This document shows, piece by piece, positions 7,246-17,282 of a stretch of 44,908 bases of DNA. Where the stretch lies: the NCBI GenBank assembly GCA_001873105.1, contig MNYN01000062.1, forward strand, positions 1 through 44,908, written 5' to 3'. Within the stretch, counting starts at the first letter, position 1. Each line of letters begins with the position of its first letter. Source of the DNA: Flavobacteriaceae bacterium CG2_30_34_30. GTDB taxonomy: Bacteria; Bacteroidota; Bacteroidia; Flavobacteriales; Flavobacteriaceae. The translations under genes were made by a program, and so were the position numbers. Under the pieces are notes generated by a model that had not been told where the DNA came from, did no database searches, and worked only from the letters and a program-made list of their open reading frames with translations.

Positions 7246-9405
7246 TTAGTTAAGATTCATGCCGCTTTTAATTAGTTTGGGTAGATATACGGTAACTATT
7301 GTTCCTGTTGGATTATTTTTTGCAAAGGTGATTTTACCTAGATGCAAATGCACAAAATCTTTTACAATCCGCAAGCCAATTCCTGTTCCTTTCTCCCCTT
7401 CAGTACCATAGGAGCTTATTAATTCTTCTTGGGTGTCTAAATTTTCAATCACAGAGGGCGAAATACCAACACCTTGATCACTAATACTAAGCACAAAGTT
7501 TTCTCGCTCTTCGCTGAAAGTCACTTCTATTTCTCCGCGTAAAGGGCTGTATTTAATGGCATTTCCTATTAAGTTATTAGCAATACTTCGAAACTGATTT
7601 TCATCTGCCCAAAGAATGGCATTGGATTTATTTATATACTTTACTTGAATATCTTTTGCATCGGTATTGGATTCAAAATTTTTAATGATTTCTATAATAA
7701 TGCCATCTTCATCTAATTCAGAAACTAGAATAGATTTATCATTCATTTGTAATCGTGCCCATTGTAATATGTTTTCTAAGGTTTTTAAGCTTGCATTGGT
7801 TTCCCCTTTTAAATGTTTTAACATAAACTCCATCTCCTCGGGCGATAGTTCAATTTGAGACATACTATCAATAAGATTTGAAATGTTTGCTAAAGGAGTT
7901 CTTAAATCGTGTCCTAAAACGGAAAATATTTTATCTTTTAATGCCACTGTTTTAAATAATTCAGCCTCTTTATCTTTCGTTATTTGGTATTGTTTTTCTA
8001 GCTCTTGTGTCGCTTTTTTAACCTCTTGATATGCCATTTTTCTTTGACGGTTTGATTTAAATAACACAATAACTAATACAATAAAAACCACTAATGCTAC
8101 TAATAAAATAATCAAAAAAATATTTTGTACAAGTATTTTTTCTTGTTGGGCAGTTTCTTTTTCTTTAAGAATTTTATTTTCATTTTCTGCCAAGCTCGTT
8201 TCATATTGTATGCGAAGTTCATCAATATTTTCTTTGTTTTGCATTGTAGAAATACTATCGGAAATAGCTTGTAATTTATCTCCATATAGTAGTGCTTCTT
8301 CAAAATCTTTTCTATTTTTATAATAATCAAAGAGCACTTTTATAATCTCTTTTTTCATTTCAAAAGACTCTAAATCTTTTGCTATTTCCTCCACCTTTTT
8401 AAAATTAACCAATGCTTCTGCATCCTTACCTTTTGCTAATAAAGCTTTTCCAATACCCATATTTGCATAGTACAATCCGGGAGTGATACCAAATTTTTCA
8501 CTTATTTCTAATGATTTTTTGAAAGATACTATGGACTCATCATAAAATCCCGCAGCCATTTGAATGGTACCAAGCGTGTTATTGCTTATGGCTAATCCTC
8601 CGGTATCGCCTATTTCATTTTTTAATAACATGGATTTTTCAATATAAAAAAAGGCGCTATCTAGTTGATTTTCTTTTTGAAATAACAAGGATACATTATG
8701 GTAATTTTGCGAAAGTTGGTGTTTTTCATTTATCCTTTTATTCAAAACAATTGCCCTTTTAAAATGTGCATGAGCTTGCTTAAAATCTTGTATATTTTCA
8801 CTATATAATTGCCCGATGTTATTTTCAATAATAGCTTGCGATTTAAAATCTTCGTTTTCTTGAAAATACTCTTTTACTAACAAAAAGGATTCTAATGCAA
8901 GAGTAAAGTTTTGCATGTGTCTATAGGTCATTGCCCTATTTGCAAGTAATCCATAATACATTTTTGTCTTGTTATTTTCCAATAATTTTAAGGCATCTTG
9001 TTGATACCGTAATGCTAGCGTAAATTTATTGTCAACAATGAGCGAATTTGCCATACCCGAATAAGCAGATACTATAGCAATGGTATCTTCTAATTTTAAA
9101 GCTGCTTTAATTGATTTTTTATAGGCTTCTTGTGCCTCCGCAATTTGAAAACGGCTAAAAGCCAATACGGCTAAATTTTGGTAATATGTATGAAGGATTA
9201 AAGAAGAAGCATTGGAGTCAATTCCTTTTTTTGCACGTTCCAAAAAATTTGCGCTTTTTCCAAAATCACCGGCATCAATTGCTGTTGCAGAGGAGTCTAT
9301 TAATGCAAGGATTGCTTTTTCGGTTTTGGTTGGTTCTGTTTGGGCAAAAAGTAATGGATTACAAAAAGTAAGAAAAAGAAAAATCGGTATGCAAAACTGC
9401 TTCAT
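7246..9405 (-). CDS. TPR-containing sensor histidine kinase (orphan)
   Basis: 719 aa. Signal peptide (MKQFCIPIFLFLTFCNPLLFAQ), then about 10 TPR-like helical pairs (residues about 30-395) in the periplasm, one membrane segment near 425-448 (NIFLIILLVALVVFIVLVIVLF), a coiled coil, the HisKA box SVLGHDLRTPLANISNLID with phospho-acceptor His499, and a HATPase_c domain (N-box NNLIGNAIKYSP, G1 DQGVGIS, G2 GTGIGLRIV). There is no receiver domain and no response regulator next to it, so the partner is elsewhere. The signal sensed by periplasmic TPRs of this family is unknown. Same architecture as the hybrid kinase at 30849, minus the receiver. Confidence 0.92.
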   Translation of the reverse strand: MKQFCIPIFLFLTFCNPLLFAQTEPTKTEKAILALIDSSATAIDAGDFGKSANFLERAKKGIDSNASSLILHTYYQNLAVLAFSRFQIAEAQEAYKKSIKAALKLEDTIAIVSAYSGMANSLIVDNKFTLALRYQQDALKLLENNKTKMYYGLLANRAMTYRHMQNFTLALESFLLVKEYFQENEDFKSQAIIENNIGQLYSENIQDFKQAHAHFKRAIVLNKRINEKHQLSQNYHNVSLLFQKENQLDSAFFYIEKSMLLKNEIGDTGGLAISNNTLGTIQMAAGFYDESIVSFKKSLEISEKFGITPGLYYANMGIGKALLAKGKDAEALVNFKKVEEIAKDLESFEMKKEIIKVLFDYYKNRKDFEEALLYGDKLQAISDSISTMQNKENIDELRIQYETSLAENENKILKEKETAQQEKILVQNIFLIILLVALVVFIVLVIVLFKSNRQRKMAYQEVKKATQELEKQYQITKDKEAELFKTVALKDKIFSVLGHDLRTPLANISNLIDSMSQIELSPEEMEFMLKHLKGETNASLKTLENILQWARLQMNDKSILVSELDEDGIIIEIIKNFESNTDAKDIQVKYINKSNAILWADENQFRSIANNLIGNAIKYSPLRGEIEVTFSEERENFVLSISDQGVGISPSVIENLDTQEELISSYGTEGEKGTGIGLRIVKDFVHLHLGKITFAKNNPTGTIVTVYLPKLIKSGMNLN

Positions 9406-9510
9406 TAAAATGGGGATTTTTTAAATTTACGGTAAAAGTAAGTGTATATTTCTAATAAGCCATACATTTTAACCTATCTAATAACAGAAAGAAAAAATAT
9501 ATAAACAAAA

Positions 9511-9539
9511 AAAACCTTGACTAGATAAGCCAAGGTTTT
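9511..9539 (-). terminator. Rho-independent terminator of the T9SS protein gene
   Basis: Perfect 9-bp stem (AAAACCTTG / CAAGGTTTT) with an 11-nt loop, followed on the minus strand by a run of eight T (counting those of the stem end). It lies 26 bp past the stop of the gene ending at 9565. Confidence 0.85.
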
Positions 9540-9564
9540 CAATAAAAAAGGTATGTATTAAAAA

Positions 9565-10413
9565 TTATTTTTTAACAATTTTTTGAGTAAGTGTACCTTC
9601 TGAAGTTTTAACAGAAAGCATATAAACACCTCTACTTAAACCAGAAACATTAACTTGACCGTTTGCATAGTTAACCCCTGTGTTTTTACCAAGAATGTCA
9701 TAAAGTACTACTTCGTTTATAACTACGGAAGCAGGAACTTTTACATTAATTACTTCTACTGCTGGATTAGGATATACAGAAACTAAAGATGCAATATTTT
9801 CTCCAACGGATAAAACTTCATTACCCAAAACATTCATTACATATTGATTGTCAGGAAAACCTACATCTGCTGTAGGTGTTGGAAGATTTATACCACAATC
9901 AGCAGATTGCAGGTAACTTGTTCCATTTTCTCCAGCTGCATTAATACCAGGGAAGTATCTAACATCTGTAGCTGTTCCACCGTCAGGGGAATTAACTTCA
10001 AAAGCAATGATAGAACCTGCAGGAATGGTAGCTGATAAAGGTGCGGTAACTAAAGATAAATCATCTGCTGGAAGAGAATTGTGTGTGGTTGTAGCAATCA
10101 ATGTAAAAGTTGTTGCTAAAAACAAATCTGCGTCATCAACCACATAAATATTTAAATTTAAAACATTGTTAGCGTCAGCAGTTCCCTGACCCCATTGTAC
10201 TTCAGTAATATCAAAATCACCAGTAATTCCAAAATCTGCCAAACTGTAAGACCTCCAAAAGGAATTATTTCTGTATTCGCCAGTTCCAGAACTCCAACAA
10301 GCTACACCACCTGCATCGACAAGCACGGGGTCGATAGATTGAGTGAGTAAAGTCTGAGCATTTAAAAAAGTACCTAATAGTACCGCCAATAATAATAAAG
10401 TAATTTTTTTCAT
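9565..10413 (-). CDS. Secreted protein with T9SS C-terminal sorting domain
   Basis: 282 aa. Signal peptide MKKITLLLLAVLLGTFLNAQ; a mature region of about 175 residues predicted all-beta with no catalytic motif I recognise; then a type A T9SS sorting domain from about residue 208 (VSVYPNPAVEVINVKV ... YDILGKN ... LSRGVYMLSVKT ... TQKIVKK). The central part (FDITEVQWGQGTADANNVLNLNIYVVDD; AFEVNSPDGG) resembles carbohydrate-binding or jelly-roll-like extracellular modules, but this is a guess. Monocistronic: own -7 box upstream and a strong terminator downstream. Exported and anchored or released at the cell surface by the PorU route if the domain acts as in relatives. Confidence 0.88.
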   Translation of the reverse strand: MKKITLLLLAVLLGTFLNAQTLLTQSIDPVLVDAGGVACWSSGTGEYRNNSFWRSYSLADFGITGDFDITEVQWGQGTADANNVLNLNIYVVDDADLFLATTFTLIATTTHNSLPADDLSLVTAPLSATIPAGSIIAFEVNSPDGGTATDVRYFPGINAAGENGTSYLQSADCGINLPTPTADVGFPDNQYVMNVLGNEVLSVGENIASLVSVYPNPAVEVINVKVPASVVINEVVLYDILGKNTGVNYANGQVNVSGLSRGVYMLSVKTSEGTLTQKIVKK

Positions 10414-10442
10414 AATGTTAAAAATTTATAGTTTGTAGAAGT

Positions 10443-10450
10443 CAAATGTA
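10443..10450 (-). promoter_or_regulatory. Candidate -7 box (TACATTTG) for the T9SS protein gene
   Basis: Exact TAnnTTTG match on the minus strand, 29 nt before the ATG at 10413. No TTTG/TTG at the expected -33 spacing. Confidence 0.4.
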
Positions 10451-10528
10451 AAGTAATATTTTTTAATTTTAGAAATTTCTATTAAAAAAATTTACATATT
10501 CCCTACATTTATGCTTAAATAATCCACT

Positions 10529-12271
10529 ATGGTCAGACAATTAACCCTTAGAATATGCATATTGCTCTTTTGTTGTGTTATAGCTTCAAGTCAAAATAAC
10601 AAAGATGTTTCCTTAGCATTTGAAAAAAGTAACTTTACAAAAACGGCTACCTATCCTGAAATCCTCACTTTTTATCAAAATTTAGAAACATCTTTCCACA
10701 CTATAAAAATACTGGAAATAGGTACTACAGATTCCGGCTACCCTTTACACGTAATAGTTTACAATAAAGAGGCAACTTTTGATTTTGAAAACTTAAAAAA
10801 AGAAAAAGCTATACTACTCATAAACAATGGTATTCATCCCGGCGAGCCTGATGGCATAGACGCTACCATGCTATTGTTTAGAAATCTGGCTCAAAATAAA
10901 ATAAACGTTCCAAAAAATACCATAGTAGCTGCTATAGCCCTATATAACATTGGTGGTGCGTTACAAAGAAACAGTACTTCCAGAGTAAACCAAGAGGGAC
11001 CGGAAGAATATGGCTTTCGTGGTAATGCCAGAAATTTTGATTTGAATAGAGATTTTATAAAAAGTGACACTAAAAATACTGAGGCGTTTACACAAATTTT
11101 TCACCTTTTAAACCCAGATGTATTTATAGACACCCACGTAAGCAATGGCGCTGACTACCAATATACGCTTACGCATCTTTTCACGCAACATAACAAGTTG
11201 GGTGGTAAACTAGGAAACTACTTAAATAATTTTATAAACCCAGAACTTGAAGCACGGCTTGCAAAGGAAAATTGGGACATTACTCCTTACGTTAATGTGT
11301 TTAATAGCCCTCCCGAAAAAGGATTTTCGCAATTTATGGATTCGCCCAGATATTCCACCGGATATACCACCTTGTTTCACACATTTGGAATGATGATAGA
11401 AACCCACATGCTAAAACCGTATAAAAACCGTGTTGAAGGCACCTATGTTATCTTACAAAATATGATAGCAATTACAGATGAAAATTTTAAAGAAATAAAA
11501 CAACTGCGAAGCGATAATTTTTCAAGTTTTACAGCAGGTACGCTTTATGCCATACAATGGGAAATAGATAGTACAAAAACAACTACCCTGAACTTTAAAG
11601 GTTTTGAAAGCAGTTATAAGCCAAGTAAGATTACCGGAAAAGAACGGTTGTTTTATGACAGAGAAAAACCATTTACTAAACCCGTTACTTATTATAATCA
11701 TTTTAAGCCAGCAGCGTATGTTACGATCCCTAAAGCTTACGGTATTTCAAAAGGCTGGTGGAATGTTATTGCTTTATTGCAAAAAAACCATATACAAATG
11801 CAATCCATAAAAAAAGACACCGTGCTTACTGCAGAAGTATATAAAATAGAAAAATATAACACCCGCAATGCTGCTTTTGAAGGGCATTATTCACATTATA
11901 ACGCTTCCGTTTTAAAAATGACAGAAGAAATTAAGTTGCAAGAAGGCGACTATTTGGTTTATACAAACCAGCCCGGTGTAAGGTATCTTTTAGAAACCCT
12001 CGAGCCCGAAGCTGTGGATTCGTTTTTTAATTGGAATTTTTTTGATACCATTTTACAACAAAAAGAAGGCTTTAGCCCGTATGTTTTTGAAGAAATTGCC
12101 GAAAAATTATTGCAAGAAAATCCGGAAATAAAAGCAAAATTTAATCTCAAAAAAGCAGAGGAAATCGCCTTTAGAGAAAACTGGTATGCACAACTAGATT
12201 GGTTATATATACAATCCAAACACTATGAAAAAGCACATTTAAGATATCCTATTATACGTATTTTAGATTAA
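10529..12271 (+). CDS. Secreted M14-family zinc carboxypeptidase
   Basis: 580 aa. N-terminal signal peptide (MVRQLTLRICILLFCCVIASSQ). The peptidase M14 fold shows the first two zinc ligands in NNGIHPGEPDGIDATMLL (HxxE), the substrate-binding NxxR-like NFDLNRDF, the third zinc ligand in FIDTHVSNGADYQYT, and the likely catalytic Glu in MMIETHMLKPY. The M14 core ends near residue 300; the following 280 residues are an additional, mostly beta region seen in Bacteroidota homologues of this size. Predicted to trim C-terminal residues from peptides in the periplasm; no T9SS sorting domain is present. Stand-alone gene, convergent with the NUDIX gene. Confidence 0.88.
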   Translation: MVRQLTLRICILLFCCVIASSQNNKDVSLAFEKSNFTKTATYPEILTFYQNLETSFHTIKILEIGTTDSGYPLHVIVYNKEATFDFENLKKEKAILLINNGIHPGEPDGIDATMLLFRNLAQNKINVPKNTIVAAIALYNIGGALQRNSTSRVNQEGPEEYGFRGNARNFDLNRDFIKSDTKNTEAFTQIFHLLNPDVFIDTHVSNGADYQYTLTHLFTQHNKLGGKLGNYLNNFINPELEARLAKENWDITPYVNVFNSPPEKGFSQFMDSPRYSTGYTTLFHTFGMMIETHMLKPYKNRVEGTYVILQNMIAITDENFKEIKQLRSDNFSSFTAGTLYAIQWEIDSTKTTTLNFKGFESSYKPSKITGKERLFYDREKPFTKPVTYYNHFKPAAYVTIPKAYGISKGWWNVIALLQKNHIQMQSIKKDTVLTAEVYKIEKYNTRNAAFEGHYSHYNASVLKMTEEIKLQEGDYLVYTNQPGVRYLLETLEPEAVDSFFNWNFFDTILQQKEGFSPYVFEEIAEKLLQENPEIKAKFNLKKAEEIAFRENWYAQLDWLYIQSKHYEKAHLRYPIIRILD

Positions 12272-12416
12272 ACCTTTTCATATAATTAAACAACAAAAAT
12301 TATTTTTTAATTTCAAAAACGATTTAGTTAGGCAGTATTGAAAAATAAATCAAATTCAGCATTTATCCGTTGTAACGGCGTAATCTGCGTGCTATTTTGT
12401 ACACTACCAAAAACAA

Positions 12417-12435
12417 TTCAAAATTCAAAATTCAA
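12417..12435. repeat. Heptamer direct repeat (TTCAAAA)
   Basis: Two full TTCAAAA units and a partial third (TTCAA) in the 166-bp convergent gap between the M14 peptidase and NUDIX genes. Short AT-rich heptamer runs of this kind recur between genes in this window (see 28866). Confidence 0.4.
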
Positions 12436-12437
12436 GA

Positions 12438-13031
12438 TCAAACCTTCTGGAAAAACAATTCTTTAATATTGGCATAGGATTTTTGAAGGGCTTTTTGCAC
12501 TTTTAATTCGTTTTTCCAAGCTACTTTTTTAATCCCTTCATTTTTTTCGGGTATTAAGATGCCTTCATAATTAGATTCCATCGCAAACCAATGGGTTTCT
12601 TTCAGCTTCATTTTATCGTTTCGGTTAAAAATATGGTAGGTCACCAATAATGGTCTTATGATTTTTAGTTCTTTTACTCCGGTTTCTTCCTCGGTTTCTC
12701 TGATTGCTGCTTCCTCTAAAGTTTCTCCATTTTCCACTCTACCCTTTGGCAAATCCCATTTGCCGTTTCTTTTTATAAACAAAACTTGATCCTTATCATT
12801 TCGCACAAGACCTCCCGCGGCTATAACTACAGGAATCAACTTTTTAAATTTTTTAAGCAATTTTTCAGGATTGGGGTGGTATAAATAAACTTTATCCCAT
12901 TTATCTTTAGCTACTTTATTTATAACCACTTCTAAATCAACTCCCTTAAGAGGAAAACATCTTACATTTTCCTCATAAACCATTTCTGTTGTAAGAAATA
13001 TTGGTTTATCATTCACAAAAACTTTATACAT
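12438..13031 (-). CDS. NUDIX hydrolase
   Basis: 197 aa from [16 protein letters not shown] longer reading frame reaches 13193, but its first 52 residues are antisense to the pyrE start and look non-coding; ATG at 13037 (MQMYK) is a second choice. The NUDIX box is a perfect match to Gx5Ex7REUxEEx[25 protein letters not shown], following NGKWDLPK. The N-terminal ~65 residues are a separate small domain typical of flavobacterial homologues. Nucleoside-diphosphate-linked substrate unknown. Head to head with pyrE, with 1-7 bp between start codons, a neighbourhood I recall as conserved in the family. Confidence 0.9.
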   Translation of the reverse strand: MYKVFVNDKPIFLTTEMVYEENVRCFPLKGVDLEVVINKVAKDKWDKVYLYHPNPEKLLKKFKKLIPVVIAAGGLVRNDKDQVLFIKRNGKWDLPKGRVENGETLEEAAIRETEEETGVKELKIIRPLLVTYHIFNRNDKMKLKETHWFAMESNYEGILIPEKNEGIKKVAWKNELKVQKALQKSYANIKELFFQKV

Positions 13032-13038
13032 TTGCATT

Positions 13039-13680
13039 ATGATTTTGAATAAAGAAACGGCACAAAAAACGGCCGAATTGCTTTTACAAATAAATGCAAT
13101 TAAATTACAACCACAAAATCCTTTTTTGTGGGCATCCGGTTGGAAGTCTCCTATATATTGTGATAATAGGGTAACGCTCTCATACCCAAGCATCCGGAAT
13201 TATTTAAGAGAAAATATTGCCAATCAAATTGAAACAATTTATGGCAAACCCGATGTCATTGCCGGTGTTGCAACAGGTGCAATTGGCTTAGGAATGCTCG
13301 TTGCCGACTATTTAAACCTCCCTTTTGTGTATGTACGGCCTGAAGCAAAAAGCCACGGACGACAAAATCAAATTGAGGGAAAAATAGAGTCAAACCAATC
13401 GGTAGTTGTTGTGGAAGACTTAATAAGCACCGGAAAAAGCAGCCTTAATGCCGTTAGTGCACTGAGAGATTCTAAAGCAAACGTAAAAGGAATGATTGCC
13501 ATTTTTACGTATGGTTTTGATCTTGCCAATGAAAATTTCAAAAAAGAAAAAATAGATTTGCATACCTTAACCGACTATACAACGCTATTAATACAAGCCG
13601 AAAAATCAAATTACATCTCTAATAAAGATATGGAAACCTTAAACGCTTGGAGAGAAAACCCTGCACACTGGAACAAATAA
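13039..13680 (+). CDS. pyrE: Orotate phosphoribosyltransferase
   Basis: 213 aa, normal length. Adds ribose-5-phosphate from PRPP to orotate giving OMP in pyrimidine synthesis. Seen: the flexible catalytic loop around [15 protein letters not shown] and the PRPP-binding motif [14 protein letters not shown]. The SRPBCC gene begins 6 bp after its stop, so the two are co-transcribed. Its promoter must lie within the NUDIX coding region because the divergent starts almost touch. Confidence 0.95.
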   Translation: MILNKETAQKTAELLLQINAIKLQPQNPFLWASGWKSPIYCDNRVTLSYPSIRNYLRENIANQIETIYGKPDVIAGVATGAIGLGMLVADYLNLPFVYVRPEAKSHGRQNQIEGKIESNQSVVVVEDLISTGKSSLNAVSALRDSKANVKGMIAIFTYGFDLANENFKKEKIDLHTLTDYTTLLIQAEKSNYISNKDMETLNAWRENPAHWNK

Positions 13681-13686
13681 ACTAAA

Positions 13687-14079
13687 ATGAATTTAGAAGG
13701 AAATAAAGTAACCGTAAACAAATCAGCCATCACATTATGTAGGTTTTTAAGCGACGTGAAAAACTTTGAGCAATTAATGCCTGAAAATACCAGTAAATTT
13801 GAAGTGATTCGTGAAAACGCCTTTGTATTTGCACTAAAGGGAATGCCTGAAATTGCACTGGAAACCAAAGAAATTACCCCACCAAACAAAGTTGTTTTAG
13901 GAGCAATAAGCGATAAAATCCCCTTTACCTTAACTGCAGATATTGAAGAAGTAACAGAAAATACCGCAACTGTACAATTACATTTTCAAGGCGATTTTAA
14001 CGCTATGATGGCCATGATGATTAAAGGGCCTATTTCAAAATTCATAGAAACGCTTACCACAAATCTCGTTAAGATTTAA
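13687..14079 (+). CDS. SRPBCC (START/Bet v1-like) family protein
   Basis: 130 aa, no signal peptide. Sequence pattern of alternating strands (KVTVNKSAITLCRFLSDV at the start; TATVQLHFQGDFNAMMAM; long C-terminal helix ISKFIETLTTNLVKI) fits the helix-grip fold with a hydrophobic ligand cavity. Function unknown. Translationally close to pyrE (6 bp) and its stop is immediately adjacent to the stop of the convergent birA (14079/14080), leaving no room for a separate terminator. Confidence 0.78.
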   Translation: MNLEGNKVTVNKSAITLCRFLSDVKNFEQLMPENTSKFEVIRENAFVFALKGMPEIALETKEITPPNKVVLGAISDKIPFTLTADIEEVTENTATVQLHFQGDFNAMMAMMIKGPISKFIETLTTNLVKI

Positions 14080-14811
14080 TCAATACACTATCGTTATTTC
14101 TTTTAAATCAAACTCCTGCAACTTTTTATTTTCCATTTCTACTTGAAGTTTTCCGGAGGTAGTGATATTTCGTATTATTCCGTTAAAATGCACCCCATCA
14201 GAGGTTGAAAAAACACTTTCTTGATCCTTGCGATACAGTTGTAATAGATATAATGCATTTAATTCGTCAAAGCGTTTTTCCTTCAAAAAAGCAAAATAAA
14301 AATCAATGGAAGCTACTATTTCCTCTAGAATTTTCTCCAAATCATACTTTTTCCCTGTCCTTATTTTCATAGATGTTGCTTTTGGTAAATGAGCAAAACT
14401 GTCTTCATTTACATTTAGTCCTATACCAATAATACTTCCTGTTATGACAGATTTATGCAAAATATTTTCGATAAGTATGCCACAAATCTTTTTGTTAGCT
14501 GACAGAATGTCGTTTGGCCATTTTATGCATACATCTGGTACATTTTGAAATTGTAAAACCTTTTTTACCGCCAAAGAAACAGCCATCGACAGAAAAAAAT
14601 GATGATGAATAGACATCCCCATACCAAACTTAAACACACTAAAAGTTAGACTTTTGCCAACCTGTGATTGCCAAAGGGCACCCATTTGCCCCCTACCATG
14701 TGTTTGATTATTGGTAACTACAATTATTTCTTCTTCTGTACCTATTTTTTTAACTAACTCTTTAAGATAGGAATTAGTAGATTGCGTGGCATTGATTTTG
14801 TATGTTAGCAT
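14080..14811 (-). CDS. birA: Biotin--[acetyl-CoA-carboxylase] ligase (group I, no HTH)
   Basis: 243 aa. Transfers biotin through biotinyl-AMP onto the carboxylase biotin carrier. Seen: NQTHGRGQMGALWQSQ (the GRGxxG adenylate loop, here GRGQMG), CIKWPNDIL (the KWPNDI signature) and KICGILIEN. There is no N-terminal winged-helix domain, so it cannot repress the biotin genes as E. coli BirA does. Divergent from rsfS with an 79-bp gap. Confidence 0.93.
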   Translation of the reverse strand: MLTYKINATQSTNSYLKELVKKIGTEEEIIVVTNNQTHGRGQMGALWQSQVGKSLTFSVFKFGMGMSIHHHFFLSMAVSLAVKKVLQFQNVPDVCIKWPNDILSANKKICGILIENILHKSVITGSIIGIGLNVNEDSFAHLPKATSMKIRTGKKYDLEKILEEIVASIDFYFAFLKEKRFDELNALYLLQLYRKDQESVFSTSDGVHFNGIIRNITTSGKLQVEMENKKLQEFDLKEITIVY

Positions 14812-14865
14812 AGAAAATTAGGTTAAACTTATAATATAGAAAGTTATTAAAATATAAAAAAGTAA

Positions 14866-14873
14866 TAACTTTG
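14866..14873 (+). promoter_or_regulatory. Candidate -7 box (TAACTTTG) for rsfS-ftsH
   Basis: Exact TAnnTTTG match 17 nt before the rsfS ATG, with TTA 19 nt further upstream where TTG is expected. Confidence 0.5.
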
Positions 14874-14890
14874 CAAAAATAGTTGTTTTA

Positions 14891-15262
14891 ATGACCAAAA
14901 AAGAAAACGGAACAGATCAATTAATTACGCAGATTATTAATGGTATCGAAGATGTCAAAGGACAAAATATAGAAATTCTTGACTTAAGAGAAATAGAAAA
15001 CACAGTTTGTGACTACTTTATCATTTGCAATGGAACCTCAAATACTCAGGTTAACGCCATTGTAAGCTCCATAGAAAAAAAAGTTAGCAAGGCTTTAAAA
15101 GAAAAAGCCTGGCATATTGAAGGTGCAGAAAATGCAGAGTGGATTTTAATGGATTATGTGCACGTTGTCGTTCATGTATTTCAAAAACACATTCGCGAAT
15201 ACTATGATATTGAAAGTCTTTGGGGCGATGCCAAAACAGTAAAAATTGAAACCAGTTATTAA
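14891..15262 (+). CDS. rsfS: Ribosome silencing factor RsfS
   Basis: 123 aa. Binds uL14 on the 50S subunit and blocks subunit joining in stationary phase. Family signatures: DLREIENTVCDYFIICNGTSNTQVNAI, WHIEGAENAEWILMDYVHVVVHVF, and REYYDIESLWGDA at the C-terminus. Normal length. ftsH starts 18 bp downstream, so they form an operon, the usual flavobacterial order. Confidence 0.95.
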   Translation: MTKKENGTDQLITQIINGIEDVKGQNIEILDLREIENTVCDYFIICNGTSNTQVNAIVSSIEKKVSKALKEKAWHIEGAENAEWILMDYVHVVVHVFQKHIREYYDIESLWGDAKTVKIETSY

Positions 15263-15280
15263 AAATATAATTACCATTTA

Positions 15281-17260
15281 ATGGCAAAAGAAAATAAGAA
15301 AACAGAAAAAAATAAACCAGATCCGGATAACAATAAGGAATTTAAACCAAAATTCAGTGCGTATTGGATTTATGGAATAATTATATTGGTTTTTATTGGA
15401 ATCAACTTTTTTGGTAGTGGCGGCTGGTCAGAACCGGCAAAAACTACTCCTGCTGAATTTCAACAATATTTAACCGATGGCGATGTACTAAAAGTAGTTA
15501 TTGTCAACAAAAATAAAGCAAAAGTTTACCTAACCGAAGAAGCAAAAGCCAAAGAAGTGCATTTGCGAAACGCAAAGGATCAATTGCTTCCTACTTCGAA
15601 TATTCCTGCTTACCAATTTGAATTTGGTGACCTTCAAAATTTTGAAAACGAGCTTAGGAAAACAAAAGAAGCTAATAATTTAAGTACCGATGTTGTTTAT
15701 GACACCGAGTCCAATATGTGGGGAGACATACTTCTTTCTTTGCTTCCTTTCGCCATTATTATTGCCATTTGGATTTTTATTATGCGCCGTATGTCCTCAG
15801 GTGCAGGAGGCGGAGCAGGTGGGCAAATATTTAATATCGGAAAATCCAGAGCCAAACTATTTGACCAAAATACCGATGTAAAAACTTCATTTAAAGATGT
15901 TGCTGGACTAGAAGGCGCAAAAGAAGAAATACAAGAAATTGTAGATTTCCTGAAAACACCTGATAAATATACTGCACTTGGAGGAAAAATACCAAAAGGA
16001 GCTTTATTAGTAGGCCCTCCCGGAACAGGTAAAACCTTACTAGCAAGAGCTGTTGCCGGTGAAGCCAAAGTCCCCTTCTTTTCGCTTTCAGGATCTGATT
16101 TTGTAGAGATGTTTGTAGGTGTAGGAGCTTCACGAGTTCGGGATTTATTTAAACAAGCTAAAGAAAAATCGCCTTCTATTATATTTATCGATGAAATTGA
16201 TGCTATAGGACGCGCTCGGGGTAAAAGTAATTTCTCCGGCTCTAACGATGAAAGAGAAAATACCCTTAACCAACTTCTTACCGAGATGGATGGTTTTGGA
16301 ACAAATGCCAATGTAATCGTAATTGCAGCTACAAACCGGGCTGATGTATTAGACAAAGCACTAATGCGTGCCGGTCGTTTTGACCGTCAAATTTATGTGG
16401 ACCTGCCGGATATTAGAGAAAGGAAAGAAATCTTTGAAGTTCACCTTAGACCCATAAAAAAAGACGAAAATCTAGATTTAGAATTTCTTTCTAAACAAAC
16501 ACCGGGATTTTCAGGAGCCGATATTGCCAATGTTTGTAATGAAGCTGCCTTAATTGCTGCCCGTAAAGGAAACAAATCAGTAGGTAAACAAGATTTCCTA
16601 GATGCCGTAGATAGAATTGTTGGCGGTTTAGAAAAAAAGAACAAAATAATTACCCCAGACGAGAAAAAAGCAATTGCCTTTCACGAAGCAGGTCATGCCA
16701 CCGTAAGCTGGATGTTAGAACACGCCGCACCGTTAGTGAAAGTTACTATAGTGCCTCGAGGTCAATCTTTAGGAGCTGCTTGGTATTTGCCGGAAGAAAG
16801 ACTAATAGTTCGCCCGGAACAAATGCTGGACGAAATGTGCGCAGCACTTGGTGGTAGAGCCGCTGAAAAAGTAATTTTTGACAGAATATCAACCGGAGCA
16901 CTTAGCGATTTAGAAAAAGTAACCAAACAAGCAAGAGCTATGGTTACGGTATATGGCTTGAATGACAAAATAGGAAACTTAACCTATTATGATTCCTCAG
17001 GACAAGGCGAATATAATTTCACAAAACCCTATAGCGAGAAAACCGCTGAACTGATAGATAAAGAAATATCTAATTTAATAGAATCACAATACCAAAGAGC
17101 TATTAAATTATTGCAGGATAATAAAGACAAACTAACAGAACTTGCAAATGTATTGTTAGAAAAAGAAGTTATTTTTAAAGACAACCTTCAAAAAATATTT
17201 GGAAACAGACCCTACGATACACCAGAAGTTGTATTTAATGACATTGTAGAACCTTCTTAA
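15281..17260 (+). CDS. ftsH: ATP-dependent zinc metalloprotease FtsH
   Basis: 659 aa membrane-anchored AAA+ protease for quality control of membrane and regulatory proteins. Domains: charged cytoplasmic N-tail, TM1 about residues 27-46, periplasmic domain, TM2 about 148-166 ([15 protein letters not shown]), AAA module with Walker A GPPGTGKT at 245-252, Walker [13 protein letters not shown], the second region of homology ([21 protein letters not shown]), then the M41 protease site HEAGH beginning at H468. A Gly-rich linker ([11 protein letters not shown]) follows TM2. Downstream is a strong terminator. Confidence 0.97.
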   Translation: MAKENKKTEKNKPDPDNNKEFKPKFSAYWIYGIIILVFIGINFFGSGGWSEPAKTTPAEFQQYLTDGDVLKVVIVNKNKAKVYLTEEAKAKEVHLRNAKDQLLPTSNIPAYQFEFGDLQNFENELRKTKEANNLSTDVVYDTESNMWGDILLSLLPFAIIIAIWIFIMRRMSSGAGGGAGGQIFNIGKSRAKLFDQNTDVKTSFKDVAGLEGAKEEIQEIVDFLKTPDKYTALGGKIPKGALLVGPPGTGKTLLARAVAGEAKVPFFSLSGSDFVEMFVGVGASRVRDLFKQAKEKSPSIIFIDEIDAIGRARGKSNFSGSNDERENTLNQLLTEMDGFGTNANVIVIAATNRADVLDKALMRAGRFDRQIYVDLPDIRERKEIFEVHLRPIKKDENLDLEFLSKQTPGFSGADIANVCNEAALIAARKGNKSVGKQDFLDAVDRIVGGLEKKNKIITPDEKKAIAFHEAGHATVSWMLEHAAPLVKVTIVPRGQSLGAAWYLPEERLIVRPEQMLDEMCAALGGRAAEKVIFDRISTGALSDLEKVTKQARAMVTVYGLNDKIGNLTYYDSSGQGEYNFTKPYSEKTAELIDKEISNLIESQYQRAIKLLQDNKDKLTELANVLLEKEVIFKDNLQKIFGNRPYDTPEVVFNDIVEPS

Positions 17261-17282
17261 AAAAAAAGTAATTACAGAATAT

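Noticed and set aside
7246-10413. Defence or signalling island formed by the TPR kinase and T9SS protein
   Set aside because: The genes have separate promoters or terminators and are ordinary flavobacterial families; no toxin, nuclease or NTPase partners nearby.
13032-13193. Upstream extension of the NUDIX reading frame
   Set aside because: The extra residues are antisense to the start of pyrE and show no similarity to NUDIX N-termini; the ATG at 13031 or 13037 gives the normal protein.
14080-14811. BirA as a biotin-operon repressor
   Set aside because: It lacks the N-terminal winged-helix domain, and no biotin synthesis gene is adjacent.
15697-16356. 219-codon open frame antisense to ftsH
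   Set aside because: It mirrors the highly conserved AAA region of ftsH, has no recognisable domain, and arises from codon bias on the other strand.
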